Below, in pieces: positions 1 through 12,827 of a stretch of DNA of 64,000 bases; position 1 is the stretch's first letter; each line of letters begins with the position of its first letter. Where the stretch lies: the NCBI GenBank assembly GCA_013176395.1, contig JABMLP010000014.1, positions 682,001 to 746,000 of the forward strand. Direction: 5' to 3'. A model generated the notes under the pieces. It worked only from the letters and a program-made list of their open reading frames with translations, searched no databases and was not told the DNA's origin. The stretch comes from Venturia oleaginea (taxonomy: Eukaryota > Ascomycota > Dothideomycetes > Venturiales > Venturiaceae). The position numbers and the translations under genes were made by a program.

Positions 1-91
1 TACACTATTGAAGGTTTAACTGAAGAACAGTACGTGCCCTCCATCACTACCTTTTTCACCTACTCATTATCGCTGCCAAAGCAAACCATTC

Positions 92-1018
92 ATGAATATT
101 TTCGCTCGTCTAATGAGATACAGACAGGCCTGGATTCACGAGAAAGCGTTAGCAGATGCAAGCTACCCATCAACACCCGGTCATCGCCTCACGAGGAGTT
201 CGCTGTCAGCCAAGTCGCCGCTCCCCGGCCCCATCCCTGAACCCTTCTGTGAAAAACCGAGACAGGTTCCTCCATTTCCAGTAAGGAGATGCGTCTCCAA
301 TCCTTCCCGTCATCCACACATTCGTCACAGTCTGCCGATTACGAGGAGCCAGTCTACGGGCAATAGGTTGCAACAACACCTTTCATACGATGGGGAAAGT
401 CATGGATCGGAATACGCGCCACGATCTCGACCTATTACGATTGATGCGGTAGTACAGCCTTTACCTATCTCCGAGGACTCTCTCGATTTGAGAATCTCGC
501 AAGATTCAGCTTCGCGACCCACGTCTTTCTACTCACAAGTTTCACGACCTTCATCGGAGGTTCCCTCAAATGACACTACGAATCCTCATACCCCGTTCCC
601 GGACTGTCCTCGCATCGATTCGCGCTATCGACCCCTCTCTCTCGATTCTATCGACAGTCTACCCAGTCTCCCGAAATCACGACCGACGTCGTTCAACCCC
701 GCTCGCCTCAACCCGGCTATCTACGATCAGATTGTGGAGAGAGATATGAGTGCTAGTCTTGTTTCGAATATGAGTCTTGTGGAACCGCATTCTTTTTACC
801 AGGTCGGGATAAACGATTCTTTCTCACAGGTTGCGCAGGCGACTATGGAAGACAAGAGTGCGTGGAGTACGAGGAGTTCGCTTGATCTGGATGATGAAGA
901 GGAGAGTTATGATTGTGATGATTCTGAGAACGACTCTGATATTTCACATTTTTCTTTGGATAGTAAGATGCAAGGAGTTATCCTGATTAGTGAGAGGTAT
1001 CAGGTCATCTTCGTTTGA
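92..1018 (+). CDS. Hypothetical Ser/Pro-rich disordered protein
   Basis: This is a single open frame of 308 codons. I do not recognise a domain. Most of the protein is low-complexity and rich in Ser, Pro, Arg and Thr, with many SRP/RPTS-type motifs, so it is probably disordered and phosphorylated. Around residues 270-290 there is an acidic run of Asp, Glu and Ser. No signal peptide or membrane segment is visible. The start is the first ATG after an upstream region that is open but uninformative. A GTAAGA sequence near position 963 could serve as a splice donor, so the last 15 or so residues may differ in the real transcript. Its neighbour downstream is the convergent TYW4 gene. Confidence 0.5.
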   Translation: MNIFARLMRYRQAWIHEKALADASYPSTPGHRLTRSSLSAKSPLPGPIPEPFCEKPRQVPPFPVRRCVSNPSRHPHIRHSLPITRSQSTGNRLQQHLSYDGESHGSEYAPRSRPITIDAVVQPLPISEDSLDLRISQDSASRPTSFYSQVSRPSSEVPSNDTTNPHTPFPDCPRIDSRYRPLSLDSIDSLPSLPKSRPTSFNPARLNPAIYDQIVERDMSASLVSNMSLVEPHSFYQVGINDSFSQVAQATMEDKSAWSTRSSLDLDDEEESYDCDDSENDSDISHFSLDSKMQGVILISERYQVIFV

Positions 1019-1981
1019 CGGGGGTTGAAGAGGTGGCCACTTTTGTTCTGGTGGTTACACTTGGTTTTTGAAGACGATTTCAATTCTCTGTATCACTATA
1101 TTTCCATCATCAACAGCCAGCGTCCGGCAGCCAATTTCGGAGAAAGCTAAAACGACGGAGACGAGGTGTGGTTGCACCTCGGCGACCTGTGTTTCTTGCT
1201 ATTGGCAATCATTGACTGCTTCGGCGTTCTGGATATTTGAGAAGGTGGGGAAGACGGTGGTCATGCGAGGTAATCATACCTTTGCACCTCGGCGGTGTCC
1301 GTCTGTCTCAGAACACGGATTTTTGTACCATGGACCATTGACATAGCTTGAATTGAGAATAGTTATTATGATATAAGTTGCGTGATTGTGTCTTCATTAC
1401 ATACCTCCAGTACTGCTACCATGAATATACACGCACGATAAACCTAGAAAATACCCACCCGTACCATCGAGCTCTATCAGCTCTCACCATACTTTCAGAC
1501 CTCGACACGAACTGACCAATTATACCACCTTTCTCCACTCCCATCTGACATTTTCCACGCCCCTACATATTGACTGATTCTTCCTTATACTGCCGCCTTC
1601 CCATCATCCATCGGCTGTTCTATCGCTCTGCAAATAAATCACCGTTACCTCGCGCTATAGGGTACCCCCTTGACAGCCGCTGCATGCACGTATGCAAGGA
1701 GGAGGGCTGTATATGCTGCGCTGCGCTGTCTTCTTTGGGGAAATCCACATCCCTTACTTCCTCGCTCTATATTGCCTTATCATACGTACCTATTCAAATA
1801 AGATTGCAAGAGGGGTGAGATTAGGGCGGAGGACAGTAAGGCTGGTTTTTGCGTAGGAAGAGGGAAGAGGGGTAATTCGTATTTATCTTACATACACGAA
1901 TATTCTGGGTGTTTATTGTTGGTTGTCTTGTGTATGTATGAGGTGTTGTGTTGAGTCGGGTTAGATGATTTGACATTGGTT
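1019..1981. other. Intergenic, convergent 3' regions
   Basis: No coding sequence is supported here. The stretch lies between the 3' ends of the disordered-protein gene and the TYW4 gene. Short open frames have no recognisable content. It presumably holds both 3' untranslated regions. Confidence 0.5.
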
Positions 1982-4900
1982 CTACGACCTTTTTGTGAAG
2001 TCCTCCATCTCCAGTGCCAATCTATCGAGATAGAAGTAAGCAATGTCTTTTGGCAGACTTTCTACACTCTTCAGAATCCGCATAATCTCTTTTTCACCAA
2101 TTCTATTGCCTTCTCCGGTTTGCCTCCATCCAGCAATCATTTCCCTTTTAAACAAAATCCTGGCAATAGCAATCGCCCTCTCCACTCCTTGCTCGCGAGG
2201 TTCTGTCTCAAGCCGTTCAATGATCCTGCCAACATCCCTCCTCCCGTTTTGATAAACACCCAAATCCCTATTCCCATAAACATCCCTCCCAGCAGCATAC
2301 GCCCCATCTTCAAAATTCCGAAAGAAAACATTGACAGCCACACTCCCCCCTCCCCCGCTAGCAGGCGCAGTAGCATGAGCCCAACAAGCAGGGATGAAAA
2401 GTACCTCTCCCTCCTTCAAAATCGTTTGAACAGGATGAGTTTTCTCTAACTTCTCTTTCGCTGCGGTGAAGGCATTAAGTCCAGAAGTCGTTTCGCCATG
2501 CATAAAATCAAGGTATTTGATGTCGCACGGTGGAAACAAAATGACACGTTTTGAGCCGCGGATTTGACAGAGGATATTTGCCATAACATCGTAGTGGAGC
2601 CACATCGTCGTGTTCCCTGAGACACGAAGAACAGAAGAGTGTTCATTTTCCTTTGTCATCGTCAAAATGTGCGGAAGAACAAAGTCGTCAGCGATCGTTG
2701 GAAAATCCCTTTGCAAGGCTGCCGGTAATTTGGACGGGTTCTCGGAAGAAAGGGCGCGGAGGTAGACGCATTCTCCTCTCATGGCGGCATCGATGAATTG
2801 GCTGAATTTTTGAGTTTCGTATATGAAGTTTTTGTTCAGGAAAGAGAGGTGGGGTTCTTTGGAGGCGTGGATGATGACAGAGCGATCCGGACCGATCTTT
2901 CCTTTGAGGTATTTCGGGGTCCAGAGATGAAGACAGGGACCTAGGTTGAGGTTTTGTATGACGACGGGTTGTGCCGTCGTGACAAGATCTTGAAAATCTT
3001 CGGGCGAGGACAATTCGGTGCACGGGATCTGCTGGGCATGATGGAGCTGTGAAGATGGAGGACTTTGTTGGCCATCTTTCTGACTATGTGAGTCTGTGTG
3101 TCCGATTGATAGAACCTTTTTCTCAGGAGTGAAAATTTGCCAAGTAGATGCCACAACATCCTCTTTTTGTCGAAGGATGAGGTGATTTTCGTTCCAAAAA
3201 GCCCCAAACGAGAAACACACTCCGCCGCCTCCAATGATGATGATATCGTCACCGACAACCTTCGCACTGTGTCCGATGAGCATCGGACGAGATGCGCCGC
3301 TTGCAAAAAGCGCAGAAATGGATGAAGTTTTTTGTGCCACCCTACCAGGTGTAATTATCGTGATTTCTTCATCAGCTTCCAAGACTCCATTAGGTCCAAT
3401 ACCTCCGATCAGTAAAAGCCCACATGAGTTCTGAACCAGACAAGCCCCAAACCTGCGAATTCTTGATCGCGAATCACGGATGAGGTCACATTCGATCCTG
3501 ACCTCTCCGTCTTTGTCTTGAACCAAATGCCACTCAACGTATTGAGAAAGCAAAGCTCCCGAGCTTGACATGCCTCCAATCAATACTCCACTGTCCAAAT
3601 TCAAAGCAATCATTACTGCTCCAAACACGGGGACCCTGAAATCGGACTTCAGATCTCGCCAGCCCAATTCATGGTCGTACAGCTGCCATAGTGCCAGGCT
3701 AGAGCCATCTCCACTTTTACCACCGAAAACCAACGCACTGGCTTTGGAATTTATTGTGACAGCTACAGAACAATGTCTGTACCGTGCAGGATTCAGCTCG
3801 TGTGTCTTAGTCCAGTCTTCACCTTCTCGTATGTAACATGCTGCACTCGGCGTGGCCGGAGATCTTCGACCACCTGCGAAAAGTACTAATCCATTGTGTA
3901 GGGTCGTGATGGTGTGACACATGAGATGCTCTGGTGGGGTGACAAGCTCAACAGCTCTTCCAGTTTTCGTGTACAAGTCAGCTCCGGTCTGAATCTTGGT
4001 AGAAACAATTCCTCCATGATGCGCGAATGAATCTTCATTAAAGTCGAAAATGGCCCCGAATCGGCGCTGACCCTGGCTTTTGGGATTCTGGATTGCGAGC
4101 ATTTGGAAATCAACCAGACCGTCCACAAGAGCATCGACGATTTTCGAAGTAGCTATCGGTGTGAACTCGGATGCCAAAGAAGTTGTGGCAGATAATAAAA
4201 AGTAATGACCAGCGAACAGAGCCAGTTCCTCCCATTCATCGAAAGGCTCAATGTCGTCCAACTTTGACTTGATACTAGCATTGAGAAAAAATGGATCTTG
4301 CCATAGGTCCCAAAGATTGCGGATACCAACCTCAGACCAGCCACAAGCCTGAAACCTTGTCCGTTGGCTATCGATTGTGGGAAAGGAGGCCAAAGCTCTC
4401 AAAGGAGTTTGTTTGTTAAAATGATCGATCATTGTCTTTGCAAAGGGTTGATCCGGTCCTGCTGGTAAGTGTTGTTCAAGCATGCAGAATCGGGCTAGAG
4501 AATGGTCATCAGTCATCTATTGATCCGACAATTCTCGATTCCACGCACGCACCATCTGGTAATTCGCCGCAGAGTCTGATCAGGGTGGTGGCCTCGACTG
4601 GCTCCATATAAACCATCGAAACTTCTGCCAGAAACAGTATGGCGTGATTTTGGAGCTGCAATCTCGAGAAGATATCTCGCATTGCTACAGCGTCACCAAG
4701 ATCGCAGCCTATTGCGGAGTAACTTTTATGCTCCATCAGAATCGGACCAGATGAAGTGCTATTCTCATTGAAGTCTTCAAGAAGATCTGTGTACATGGTA
4801 TGTCTGCGTATCTTGCTCACCTTTTGGCGCATCAGTTGAAGAAAGTCAACATCGATGAACTTCACATTCCGACAAAGGCTCTTATACTTCCACAGCATCC

Positions 4901-5225
4901 GGAAGGGCAAGGGCTCATATCCGCATCCCAAATTGATGATGAGCTTATTCTTAGAGGTAGGCTCGCTAAGAAAGGCTCTGACCACATGTTCGATGGCTTG
5001 CATACGCAGCCAGTAGCCGCGATTGATCAATGGAGCGCGTCTTTTCGGCTTTTCAATGAAAGGGCGAAAGAATTCCGGCTCGTTCTTGTGATAGATTTTT
5101 TCGACACTGCGTTTGGACACAATGCTGTAGTCGTTTGTTCCGATGATGGCCTCATCTTGCTTTTCTTTCTTTCTTGGTACGCTGGTAGCGCCAGCTTCGG
5201 ACTGGGCCTTCTTCGACATTTGCAA
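1982..5225 (-). CDS. PPM2: tRNA wybutosine-synthesizing protein 4 (LCM + kelch + JmjC)
   Basis: TYW4/Ppm2 is a SAM-dependent enzyme that methylates and methoxycarbonylates the wybutosine base at position 37 of tRNA-Phe. Two exons, 5225-4553 and 4494-1982, are joined by a 58-nt phase-1 intron (GTGCGT donor, CTCTAG acceptor), giving 1061 residues. The join turns two separate frames into the family-typical sequence LPDARFCMLEQ. Visible domains are an N-terminal leucine carboxyl methyltransferase fold (IGTND near residue 28, SAM loop GCGYEP near 100), kelch-like beta-propeller segments at about 320-620, and a C-terminal JmjC/cupin domain with HYD at about 858-860 and a distal His in WAHAT near 931. 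Length fits the fungal family. A second Met two codons in (5219) is an equally good start. The promoter is shared with ATG18. Confidence 0.93.
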
Positions 5226-5729
5226 GACCTAGCAGGTCAAGCTGGAGGAGATTCCTAGGTGATAACGGTTTTGATGTGTGTGCATCTGCGTGTAGGCGTG
5301 AGATGTCGGTAGTTGCAGGTTGATGGCGAAGCATCTCGGAGGGGGAGAATGGCAGAGTGCGGCTGCCCCACTTCTTTTCCAAGACGTCCAACCTCTGGGT
5401 GATGGCTGACATGAAATGGCCTACACAGTGCCTACACAGTGCCTACACAGTGCCTACCTACTCAACTACAACAAACCCCATCAACCTGTGCGCGCTCACC
5501 TTTGTTGGTCAGCAAACCCCGATGGTAACAAGAGAATCGCGACTTCACAAACACGTTACATAAAGCAAACGCTGAGCAACACTCATATAATACTTGCCAG
5601 CACACAGAACCCGAGATAAGGTATGCCATATATTCATTCCCTTCCGCTCTCATTATGTTCATCGTGCGAAGTTTCTTCAGACGTGGTCCTGACCTGATTC
5701 AAGGACCCGGAGCAGTCTTCGGCGGCGTG
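5226..5729. promoter_or_regulatory. Divergent promoter PPM2/ATG18 with 11-bp tandem repeat
   Basis: This roughly 500-bp interval lies between two genes transcribed away from each other. At 5419-5456 it contains just over three head-to-tail copies of the 11-mer CCTACACAGTG. The repeats sit within the region expected to control both genes. Whether any factor binds them is unknown. Confidence 0.45.
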
Positions 5730-7213
5730 ATGAACTACATCACTTTCAACCAGGATTTCTCGCAGGTCGGAGTTGCTGCGAGGTCTGGCTTCCGCGTCTA
5801 CTCCACAGAGCCTTTCTCAAAGAAATACCAGAATAATGAAGGCGACGTCGGCATGTTGGAGATGCTTTTCTCAACAACTCTCGTGGCCCTCGTTCTATCA
5901 CCACGATTTCTGCGCATCATGAACACGCAGCGTGGTACCACTATCTGCGATCTCACATTCCCAAGCAAAATTAATGCTATGAGGATGAATCGAAAACGGA
6001 TGATTGTCGTGCTTGAAGGCGCCATTTACATTTATGATATCGGGAATATGAAGCTTCTTCACCAGATCGACACACCTCCCAACCCTCTCGGTAAGCCTCT
6101 CAATTACATTACGATACAAGAGAAAGAGGGCTACGTGATTCTTACGACGTGCGAACCATTCAATCGCATGGCCGCGCCTGGTTTGACATCTTCCATAGTT
6201 CTTCTCGTCTTGACACTTTGCTAAATCTTTACACAGCCCTTTGCGCTCTATCTCCCTCATCGGAAAACAACATATTGGCATATCCATGCCCGCTGGCTGT
6301 CTCACCATCATCGAATACCAAGAAACCATCTCACGTCCCGCCAGGAAGTCAAGCTTCCCATGCAGCACCTCAAAATGCCGGACATGTCCGCATCTTCGAT
6401 GCCACCACTCTTGAATCCGTGAATACAATCGAAGCTCACCAATCTGCCATCGGATGTCTTTCCCTGAACAGCGACGGAACCCTCCTAGCCACAGCTTCAG
6501 AAAAAGGAACAGTTATCCGAGTCTTCGCTATCCCATTGGGCGAGAATTTATTTCAATTCCGGAGAGGAACGTTACCGGCACACATCTACAACATGTCGTT
6601 TAACGCCACATCAACGCTTCTCTGTGTCTCCTCGGCGTCAGAAACGGTCCATATTTTCAAACTGGTAAATGCCGCCCGAAAAGGCTCCGGCCCGGCTTCT
6701 CCAACCTCAGAAAGACCGCCGTATTCCCGTTCCACCTCAGCTGCATCGGTCAGCAACATCTTATCGTCACAATTCCCAAACGAAGAAGATGATCTCGCAC
6801 TCTCCCGCGCCTCCTCCGCGTCTCCATCAGCGGGACCACCGACACTTGAGCGCAAACCCTCCACTTTTGCCGAAGGCCTGGCATCTCGTTTCCGTCAGGT
6901 CTCGCAAGGAATGGTCTCGAATGTTTCGTCACGCATGGGTTCATATCTACCCACATCAATAACGACCGTCCTGGAACCACAACGTGACTTTGCCCACGTT
7001 AAGATTCCCAAGATGTCTCCGAACAGTAACACGGGTCCAATGCGGAGTATCGTTGCCATGAGTCCCAACCATCCACAACTCATGGTCGTAACGAGTGAAG
7101 GTATAATGGGCGTTTATAATATTGATCTCGAGCGCGGTGGTGAGGGTATTCTCGAGAGACAGGAAAGTGTTTTTGAAGGACTCGGAAGGAGAGGCGTTGG
7201 TGCTGAAGAGTAA
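5730..7213 (+). CDS. ATG18: Autophagy-related protein 18 (PROPPIN)
   Basis: Atg18 is a seven-bladed beta-propeller that binds PI3P and PI(3,5)P2 and acts in autophagosome formation and vacuole shape. Exons 5730-6090 and 6237-7213 are joined by a 146-nt phase-1 intron (GTAAGC...ACACAG). The joined protein is 445 residues, close to the usual fungal size. The conserved start MNYITFNQD, the run MLEMLFSTTLVAL, the junction NPLALCALSPSSEN and the lipid-binding FRRG motif near residue 228 identify it. A Ser/Pro-rich loop of about 100 residues lies after the FRRG blade, as in other filamentous fungi. An in-frame ATG at 5655 would add 25 residues with no family match, so I chose the later start. PPM2 is divergent upstream. 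Confidence 0.92.
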
Positions 7214-8446
7214 AGAGGTGCAATGTTGTAATCTTAATACCAGGGAGGAAATTCACATTTATGGAGTAATCGATGTCTTAGTCACACACTTCAGTCACCG
7301 ACAGAGGGGTCCAATGACGACGTACTCTTTTCTTTGCACAGGCTAGGCGGGACACCTCTTTGGATGTCTTCTGAAGGCGGTGGTTAGTCCTGCTCTCGAG
7401 CGCTTGACTTGTTTCCATCTGGCTACCTTTTATTATATTCTCACTATCTACTCTCTTACCCATTTTCGATAATTCAATCAAGCACTGCTTGCTCTCTTAT
7501 GTCTGCTTCGAAAACATTGGTCCAATGAGTCTTCCTGAATTATTCAAGGAGCCGGTTGAATTGGTGATGGAACCACGGATCGCGCGGGTTGAGTGCCAAG
7601 TACATCTCTTCTTACACCTAATCTTTACATCCATCTCGCCCAAAAAAGGGCCTTCTTAAGATACAATTTTACTTACTATGTAGTACTCGGACTAATACAC
7701 CCGTCCCGTCCCTCTGATTCAGATAGGAAATTGGCAACCGAGCAACTTGAATGAGAGCAGGCACCAAACACCGTCAACCTGGTAATGATGAGTTAATCAC
7801 GCAAGTATATATAATCGAAGGAAGCATACATCTTCAGCATCCCGACAACAGATCTGATATTCCGAAAGGTGCGAAGAGCAAGATATCGATGCGCTCCTTT
7901 CGAAAATTCATATTCAATGTGTAGATTAAAATACGCTTTGTCACGAGTGGAGTAATGGCAAAGGAGATTCAGGTGAGAAATCTCCAGCGTGAAGTATACG
8001 AAAAAAATTGTCAAGATCAAACATGGAGTACTTCTTTTCGAATGCCATCTTGTCTCTTAAAATGGAGAAACTATGTCATGTCTTTATGACTACCCTCCGA
8101 TGAATATGATTGTCCTCCGCACAGAACCAAAAGGTGACTCCGCTCTCCAAGAAGATTTATTTTTCGAGTATGCAATGGGTGAGACAAAAGGTTTTCGAAC
8201 CTGGATCAAACTGATGCGAGATCGATATGAACGAGCATAATCTACTCTACTATCATCAGCATTTTTGGCGGCCTTCAACAGGCGTTGATCTCACCTATCT
8301 ACCCATGGATTACGCAACGACCCCAGCTGCTATCAATGCCAGATGCCTTTTCAATCGCTTAAATCATCTTATCATACCATCGTTTACCATACCATCGTTT
8401 ACCATATCTGGACAGAGCGCTCATTTCTCACCAACAGGATCACTTA
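7214..8446. other. Intergenic, convergent 3' regions
   Basis: This is the interval between the 3' ends of ATG18 and ULA1. No gene is supported. A short imperfect direct repeat (ACCATCGTTTACCAT-like, two copies) sits near 8375-8410, just beyond the ULA1 stop. Confidence 0.5.
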
Positions 8447-10560
8447 CTATAGCTTCAAAACCGATGTGCTGCTTTTGACACCATCGAACAAACAAGTATT
8501 GTCCACGGGAATGTATTGCTTCGTGATTGCCTTGATGATCTCTTGGGCGATAAGACCGCCGGCAAGAGAAGCAATGTTGTGAAGCTCAGCACCTCCAGCG
8601 CGCGACCTGTGAATCATCAGTACATATCCAGAAATAATGGTTGCAGACAATAGCGACTTACAGTTCCTGGCAGAACCCAGCAAGCTTCGATTTGACGCTA
8701 CCGGATTCGTCCTCATCCAGTGATCTGCCAGCCTCCGAGATCAGACCGTGCATGATCAATTCAGCCAACCTTATAAGTTCCACTGCATCTGTATCTGGGT
8801 CGCTCTCTCCTGCAACCTTATTTGAGCTCTGGAAGAAAGCGTCCCAAGCCATGAAGGCGATGTGAAGCAGAATCAGGCTTGTTTCGTCGGACAAGGCATT
8901 GAAGGCAAATTTTGCCCGATTGTCCCACGTCCATTGATGATCTGTATCGGGTCGGTACACAGCCAACGGCTTTCCACGTACAAGCTTGATGTGGGCCGCG
9001 TTCTTGCAGAAAGCTTCAATCTCGGGTACTTCTATTGAGGTCTTCCTAGCCAGAGGCTTTTCGAGCTCACGAACCGAGGCTGTGATCTCTAAGATATCAG
9101 CTCGTGCTTTCGACTTGTACACGTTCTGAAGAGCAATGTAATCTGCTGAGCGAGCCTTCATATCGGGCACTGATCCAGGAAGAGGAAGCATTCCGTGCTG
9201 CTTGTAAAATTTGGCGATGGCAGATGAGATTATCCAGAAGTTGTGAGACTAAAAGTGGTCGTTAGCAAGATAATATAAAACATTATCGCAGCATTGGCTT
9301 TTCCAGCAAGCCAACCTGAAATCAAGTCTTCATGTCGAGAGAGACAGCCCGAAAGTCCCGGCGTATTTGTTTTCAAATTGCCAGGAAATCCGTCGACCTC
9401 AATCTTGACCGAAAGAAATGCAAACAAGATCGGGGATTGTATTCCTGCACCACAATCTTGGAATCGGACACGAACGTACGTCGTGAGTAAGATTCTTGCA
9501 CTCCTCAGCATCCCAAACCTCCCGCACAGCAGAGCTAGCAGTAGGTTCATTCAGGTTCTTCAACACAGCCGAAATAGCTTCCACATAATTCTCCTCGCTA
9601 CCTTCAGGCGTGTCCGTCCTCATACCTTTTCTCACCGAATCGCGGAACTCTTGCTTCTCCTTATATGAAGACGGCACCTTGCCCTCATGCGTCTTCTTCC
9701 ACCCCTCCAAGTAGTATGACAGTAGCAGTAGGTACGGCACATGCCCATGATCATCATTCTCCATAGCCTCCAAATTGCCTGTCCGTGATTGCATGAACTC
9801 GAGAAGTTCAGGCCATGGTTTGACGAGTCGTAGGTCGGTTGTGGTGACGGGATCGGGGTGTGTGTCGACGATTGGCCAGGCTGACGGTAGAGCTATGGAA
9901 AAGTGTGCATAGAAGCCTACACAGTGCATATAGAAGAGGGGAGTGGAGGTTTTGGCGGCGTAGGCGGAGAGAGTGGTGAGGACATTAGGGTCTACAGGCG
10001 CGGAGACGAGGATGAGGGAGTATGGTTTGAGGAAGTCGTCGTTGATGGTGGTAGAAGCGGGCTGAAAGTAATTAGTTAGAGGCTCTAATTACCATAGACG
10101 CGTTTCATACCTCATTAATGAAATGCCCCTTAACATCTGGATTTAGCTCCTGCAAGAACTTGCAAGTCGCTGCGGCTCTCGAACTACCCAGACTCTTCTC
10201 TTCCAGGAAAAAGTTGACGCCTAAATCCTCCTCTTTGACCGTGGCAGAGTCCAGGATAGTATATTGTCCCACACCTGGCAGTACCAAGTTCTTCAGAGTC
10301 TCAATCCCAATAACGCCAGCGCCATCTTCAGATTGTACGAGCAAGAGATGCGCGTCCTCTAGTGCTGCTTGTCCGCTTGCTGCCCACAGACGCAGCTGAC
10401 GATCATATTTCTTCTCCTTTGCAGAGGGGCCATGGAGGACCGGCGGGGTCATTGTGCCGGAATCCATGATTGTTGAAGCTGAGGTGGGGATGTTTGGAAG
10501 CAGAGATGTTTGTCCATAGTACGATATTGAAGTTGGAGTTAGCGACTGAGGAACGGGCAA
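8447..10560 (-). CDS. ULA1: NEDD8-activating enzyme E1 regulatory subunit
   Basis: Ula1/APP-BP1 pairs with Uba3 to activate the ubiquitin-like NEDD8/Rub1 for cullin modification. I place four exons at 10560-10111, 10061-9480, 9248-8662 and 8606-8447. The introns are 49, 231 and 55 nt and all are GT-AG. The N-terminal adenylation-fold start KEKKYDRQLRLWAASGQ, the central VPSSYKEKQEFR and LPLPGSVPDM segments, and the C-terminal ELHNIASLAGGLIAQEIIKA followed by ITKQYIPVDNT match the family. No E1 catalytic cysteine domain is present, as expected for this non-catalytic partner. The model gives 592 residues. Met32 (10467) would give 561, nearer the human length, so the start is uncertain. The 231-nt intron is long for this window but the flanking protein reads continuously. 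Confidence 0.9.
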
Positions 10561-11345
10561 ATAGGCTCCGCTCTGGCAGCCTAGCGTGTTCTATTTATGC
10601 AGAAACACAGCATCGATGTTTATAATGTCTTCAGAAAGAGGAACTGAAACATTTGGTTGGAATGATGAGTGGAACACTGTCACGAAACAGATCAAACAAT
10701 CTAGCATAAGAACAGAAGTATCTCATTGAGGCATACAACTATCTACCAATGGGGAAGCTATTCACCTCAATCCAGCCAGCCAAGTGAGCGTATCCAACTA
10801 CTAAGACCTATTCATGATCCGTTCGCAGGATCATCTCGAGCCCATGGTGCTGTCCATTACCGCCATAAAGTCGTCTCGTAAACGCCATGTCATGCAAAAT
10901 ACTCATCATATGACCGATTCAGTAACAACAACCCTCTAAGCTCTCAAAAGAGTCTCGCAAACAGGTAATCTCATCCGTCTACCCTCCGTGTAACCCTAGT
11001 AAACGCCAATGATGTGTGAAGACCGAAAATGAAAAATAGGCCTGTCATGCCATCAAGACCTTCCGATTATCCAGATGGAGCTGTATAGCTGGTGCTCGAG
11101 CTCTTCGGCACCCGCTCCATGATGCAAATGCTATGCAAGCGGTATCAAGTATTGCTGTGTATCCCGCTGAAAATGTGTTGATCACGTAACGCCGTCGCCA
11201 TGCATCGTGGATAAAACCCCACGCGGTGAAAATAGAATGAAGGCATGAGCCGGAAAACATAATGTCGTGAAGAATGTGTGGTATCGCGTAGAAACTGCTT
11301 GTTGTGGCGGACAAGAATTGAAAAGTATGGTGTGAGTCGTGACGC
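10561..11345. other. Intergenic between ULA1 and OTU gene
   Basis: This stretch lies between two minus-strand genes and should hold the ULA1 promoter and the 3' untranslated region of the OTU protease gene. I see no gene or repeat in it. Confidence 0.5.
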
Positions 11346-12827
11346 TCAGATGTAGAGAGTGCGCATGCCGCCTTCAACGACTGGCGTGGCAGCCTTTGGC
11401 TTGGTCAGGATGGGCAGGTTGTCTTTGCCAGTTCCAGACAGCTGACCCTTTGCAGCTTGCTGGGCTCGCACTTTGTGTGCCGCCTTTTGCTGCGACTTCT
11501 TCTGCTCCTTTCGCTCGCTCGCGCTGAGAGGTCGAACACGAGGACCTGGCTGTCGGGCAGAAGTCTTGCCATCCGATAACTTTTCGGACACGTTGATCTT
11601 GAGGCGGACTGGACGATTGGTAGGATCTGGAGTGGCGTTGCCTTCGGACTTATCTGGCGTCCACTCGTCGTCAAAGTCATCTGCGAGTGTGACGCGTGGC
11701 GAGTAAGCCTGGCTGTCAGGAATCTCCAGACTGGAAATGCCTCGGCTGACAGACTCTTGAGAGCCGTCATTCTGTGCGAGCCTGGTGGCCATGTCACGTC
11801 TCTCCTGGTGACGTTCTATCATTGCGTTGCGAGCAGCACGACGTTGACGGCTGTGGTTGGCACGCTTGTTGGGTCCATAGATGGCTTCGTCATCACTGTC
11901 TTGGTCTCGCTCAATGCTGGAGCTGCCTTGTGTGGAGGAGACACTTCCTTGGTCGGCATCCATGAGCATGGAGACAGCATTGTCGACGTTGCCTTTGCAG
12001 TCTTCCAGAGCTCGGACGATGACTTGTGGGTCGGTGAGAAAGGGTAGCGATTGTTTGACGGTATGGATCTTCCACTCAGCAGCATATCCGGGCTTTTTTG
12101 AAGCTTGTCCGGCTTGCTGGTCTTCTGGAGAGATTGCTTTCCAGGCCACCGCTGGCAGACCGCTATGAGGACCGTCGAGGTTGCGTATTGAGGAATAGTG
12201 TTCCCAGTCCTGCATGGAGTGTCAGTGTATGCAACGAAAAAGGATCAGGCTATACATACGTGATATGCAATGTGAGCAATCTTCCGTGAAGCCTCATCGC
12301 CCTGGCCGGGAATCATGTATGAGTATTCGGTCATGTAAATCCGAACGTCGGTGTGGAAGGCAGCTGCAAAGGCCACAATCTCCATGTTGTCTCCCCAAGC
12401 GCCTCCCTTCTTCATACGCAGGATGTGTGCATCGAAAGCTTGAGAGACATCGTCCTCTGTGGGACCAGCATAGTTGACTGGCGAATTGTAGGATCCGGTG
12501 TTCTTCCTCTTCGGATTTCTGCGTGTGCCACCACCTGGCTGGACGTCCAAGAACTGCTTGAAGTAGTCCTTGTGCTCGGTCATCCAATCAATGACTTGGC
12601 TGCGTATAGCTAAATGCTCGTCCTGGTTGCCGTAGATCTGGTCGGACAAAGCGTTGAAGAGGCAATTGCCTGGAGAGAGAAAAACAAGTTAGCTTCATGA
12701 TACAAGCAGATGTGTGCTACATGGGAGTCAATTGATTCGGTGTCTACATACCATCACCTCGAATGTCTGCGGCGTACAACCCCAAGTCAGCCAGTAGCGG
12801 GAACTCGTCGCAGTAACCTCGAGGCAT
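11346..12827 (-). CDS. OTU-family cysteine deubiquitinase
   Basis: OTU proteases cleave ubiquitin from proteins. Exons 12827-12752, 12669-12260 and 12209-11346 (introns 82 and 50 nt) give 449 residues. The catalytic motif is completed only by splicing: exon 1 ends in the Asp-Gly codons and exon 2 adds Asn-Cys, giving D25-G-N-C28 followed by LFNALSDQIYGNQ. The catalytic His is in the segment spanning the second splice site, YHDWEHYSSIRN (His166). A UBA/CUE-like helix pair (PQVIVRALEDCKGNVDNAVSML) follows the OTU domain, as in OTUD3-like proteins. The C-terminal half is charged and disordered, rich in Lys, Arg, Ser and Gln. The first in-frame ATG is 27 codons before the Cys. A further 5' exon is possible but no clear one is seen. 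Confidence 0.87.

Noticed and set aside
1..60. TACACTATTGAA-like start of the window resembling sequence near 62525
   Set aside because: The match is only about 14 bases and does not extend; not treated as a repeat.
9910..9930. CCTACACAGTGC inside ULA1, same as the promoter repeat at 5419
   Set aside because: It is within conserved coding sequence and occurs once; taken as coincidence.
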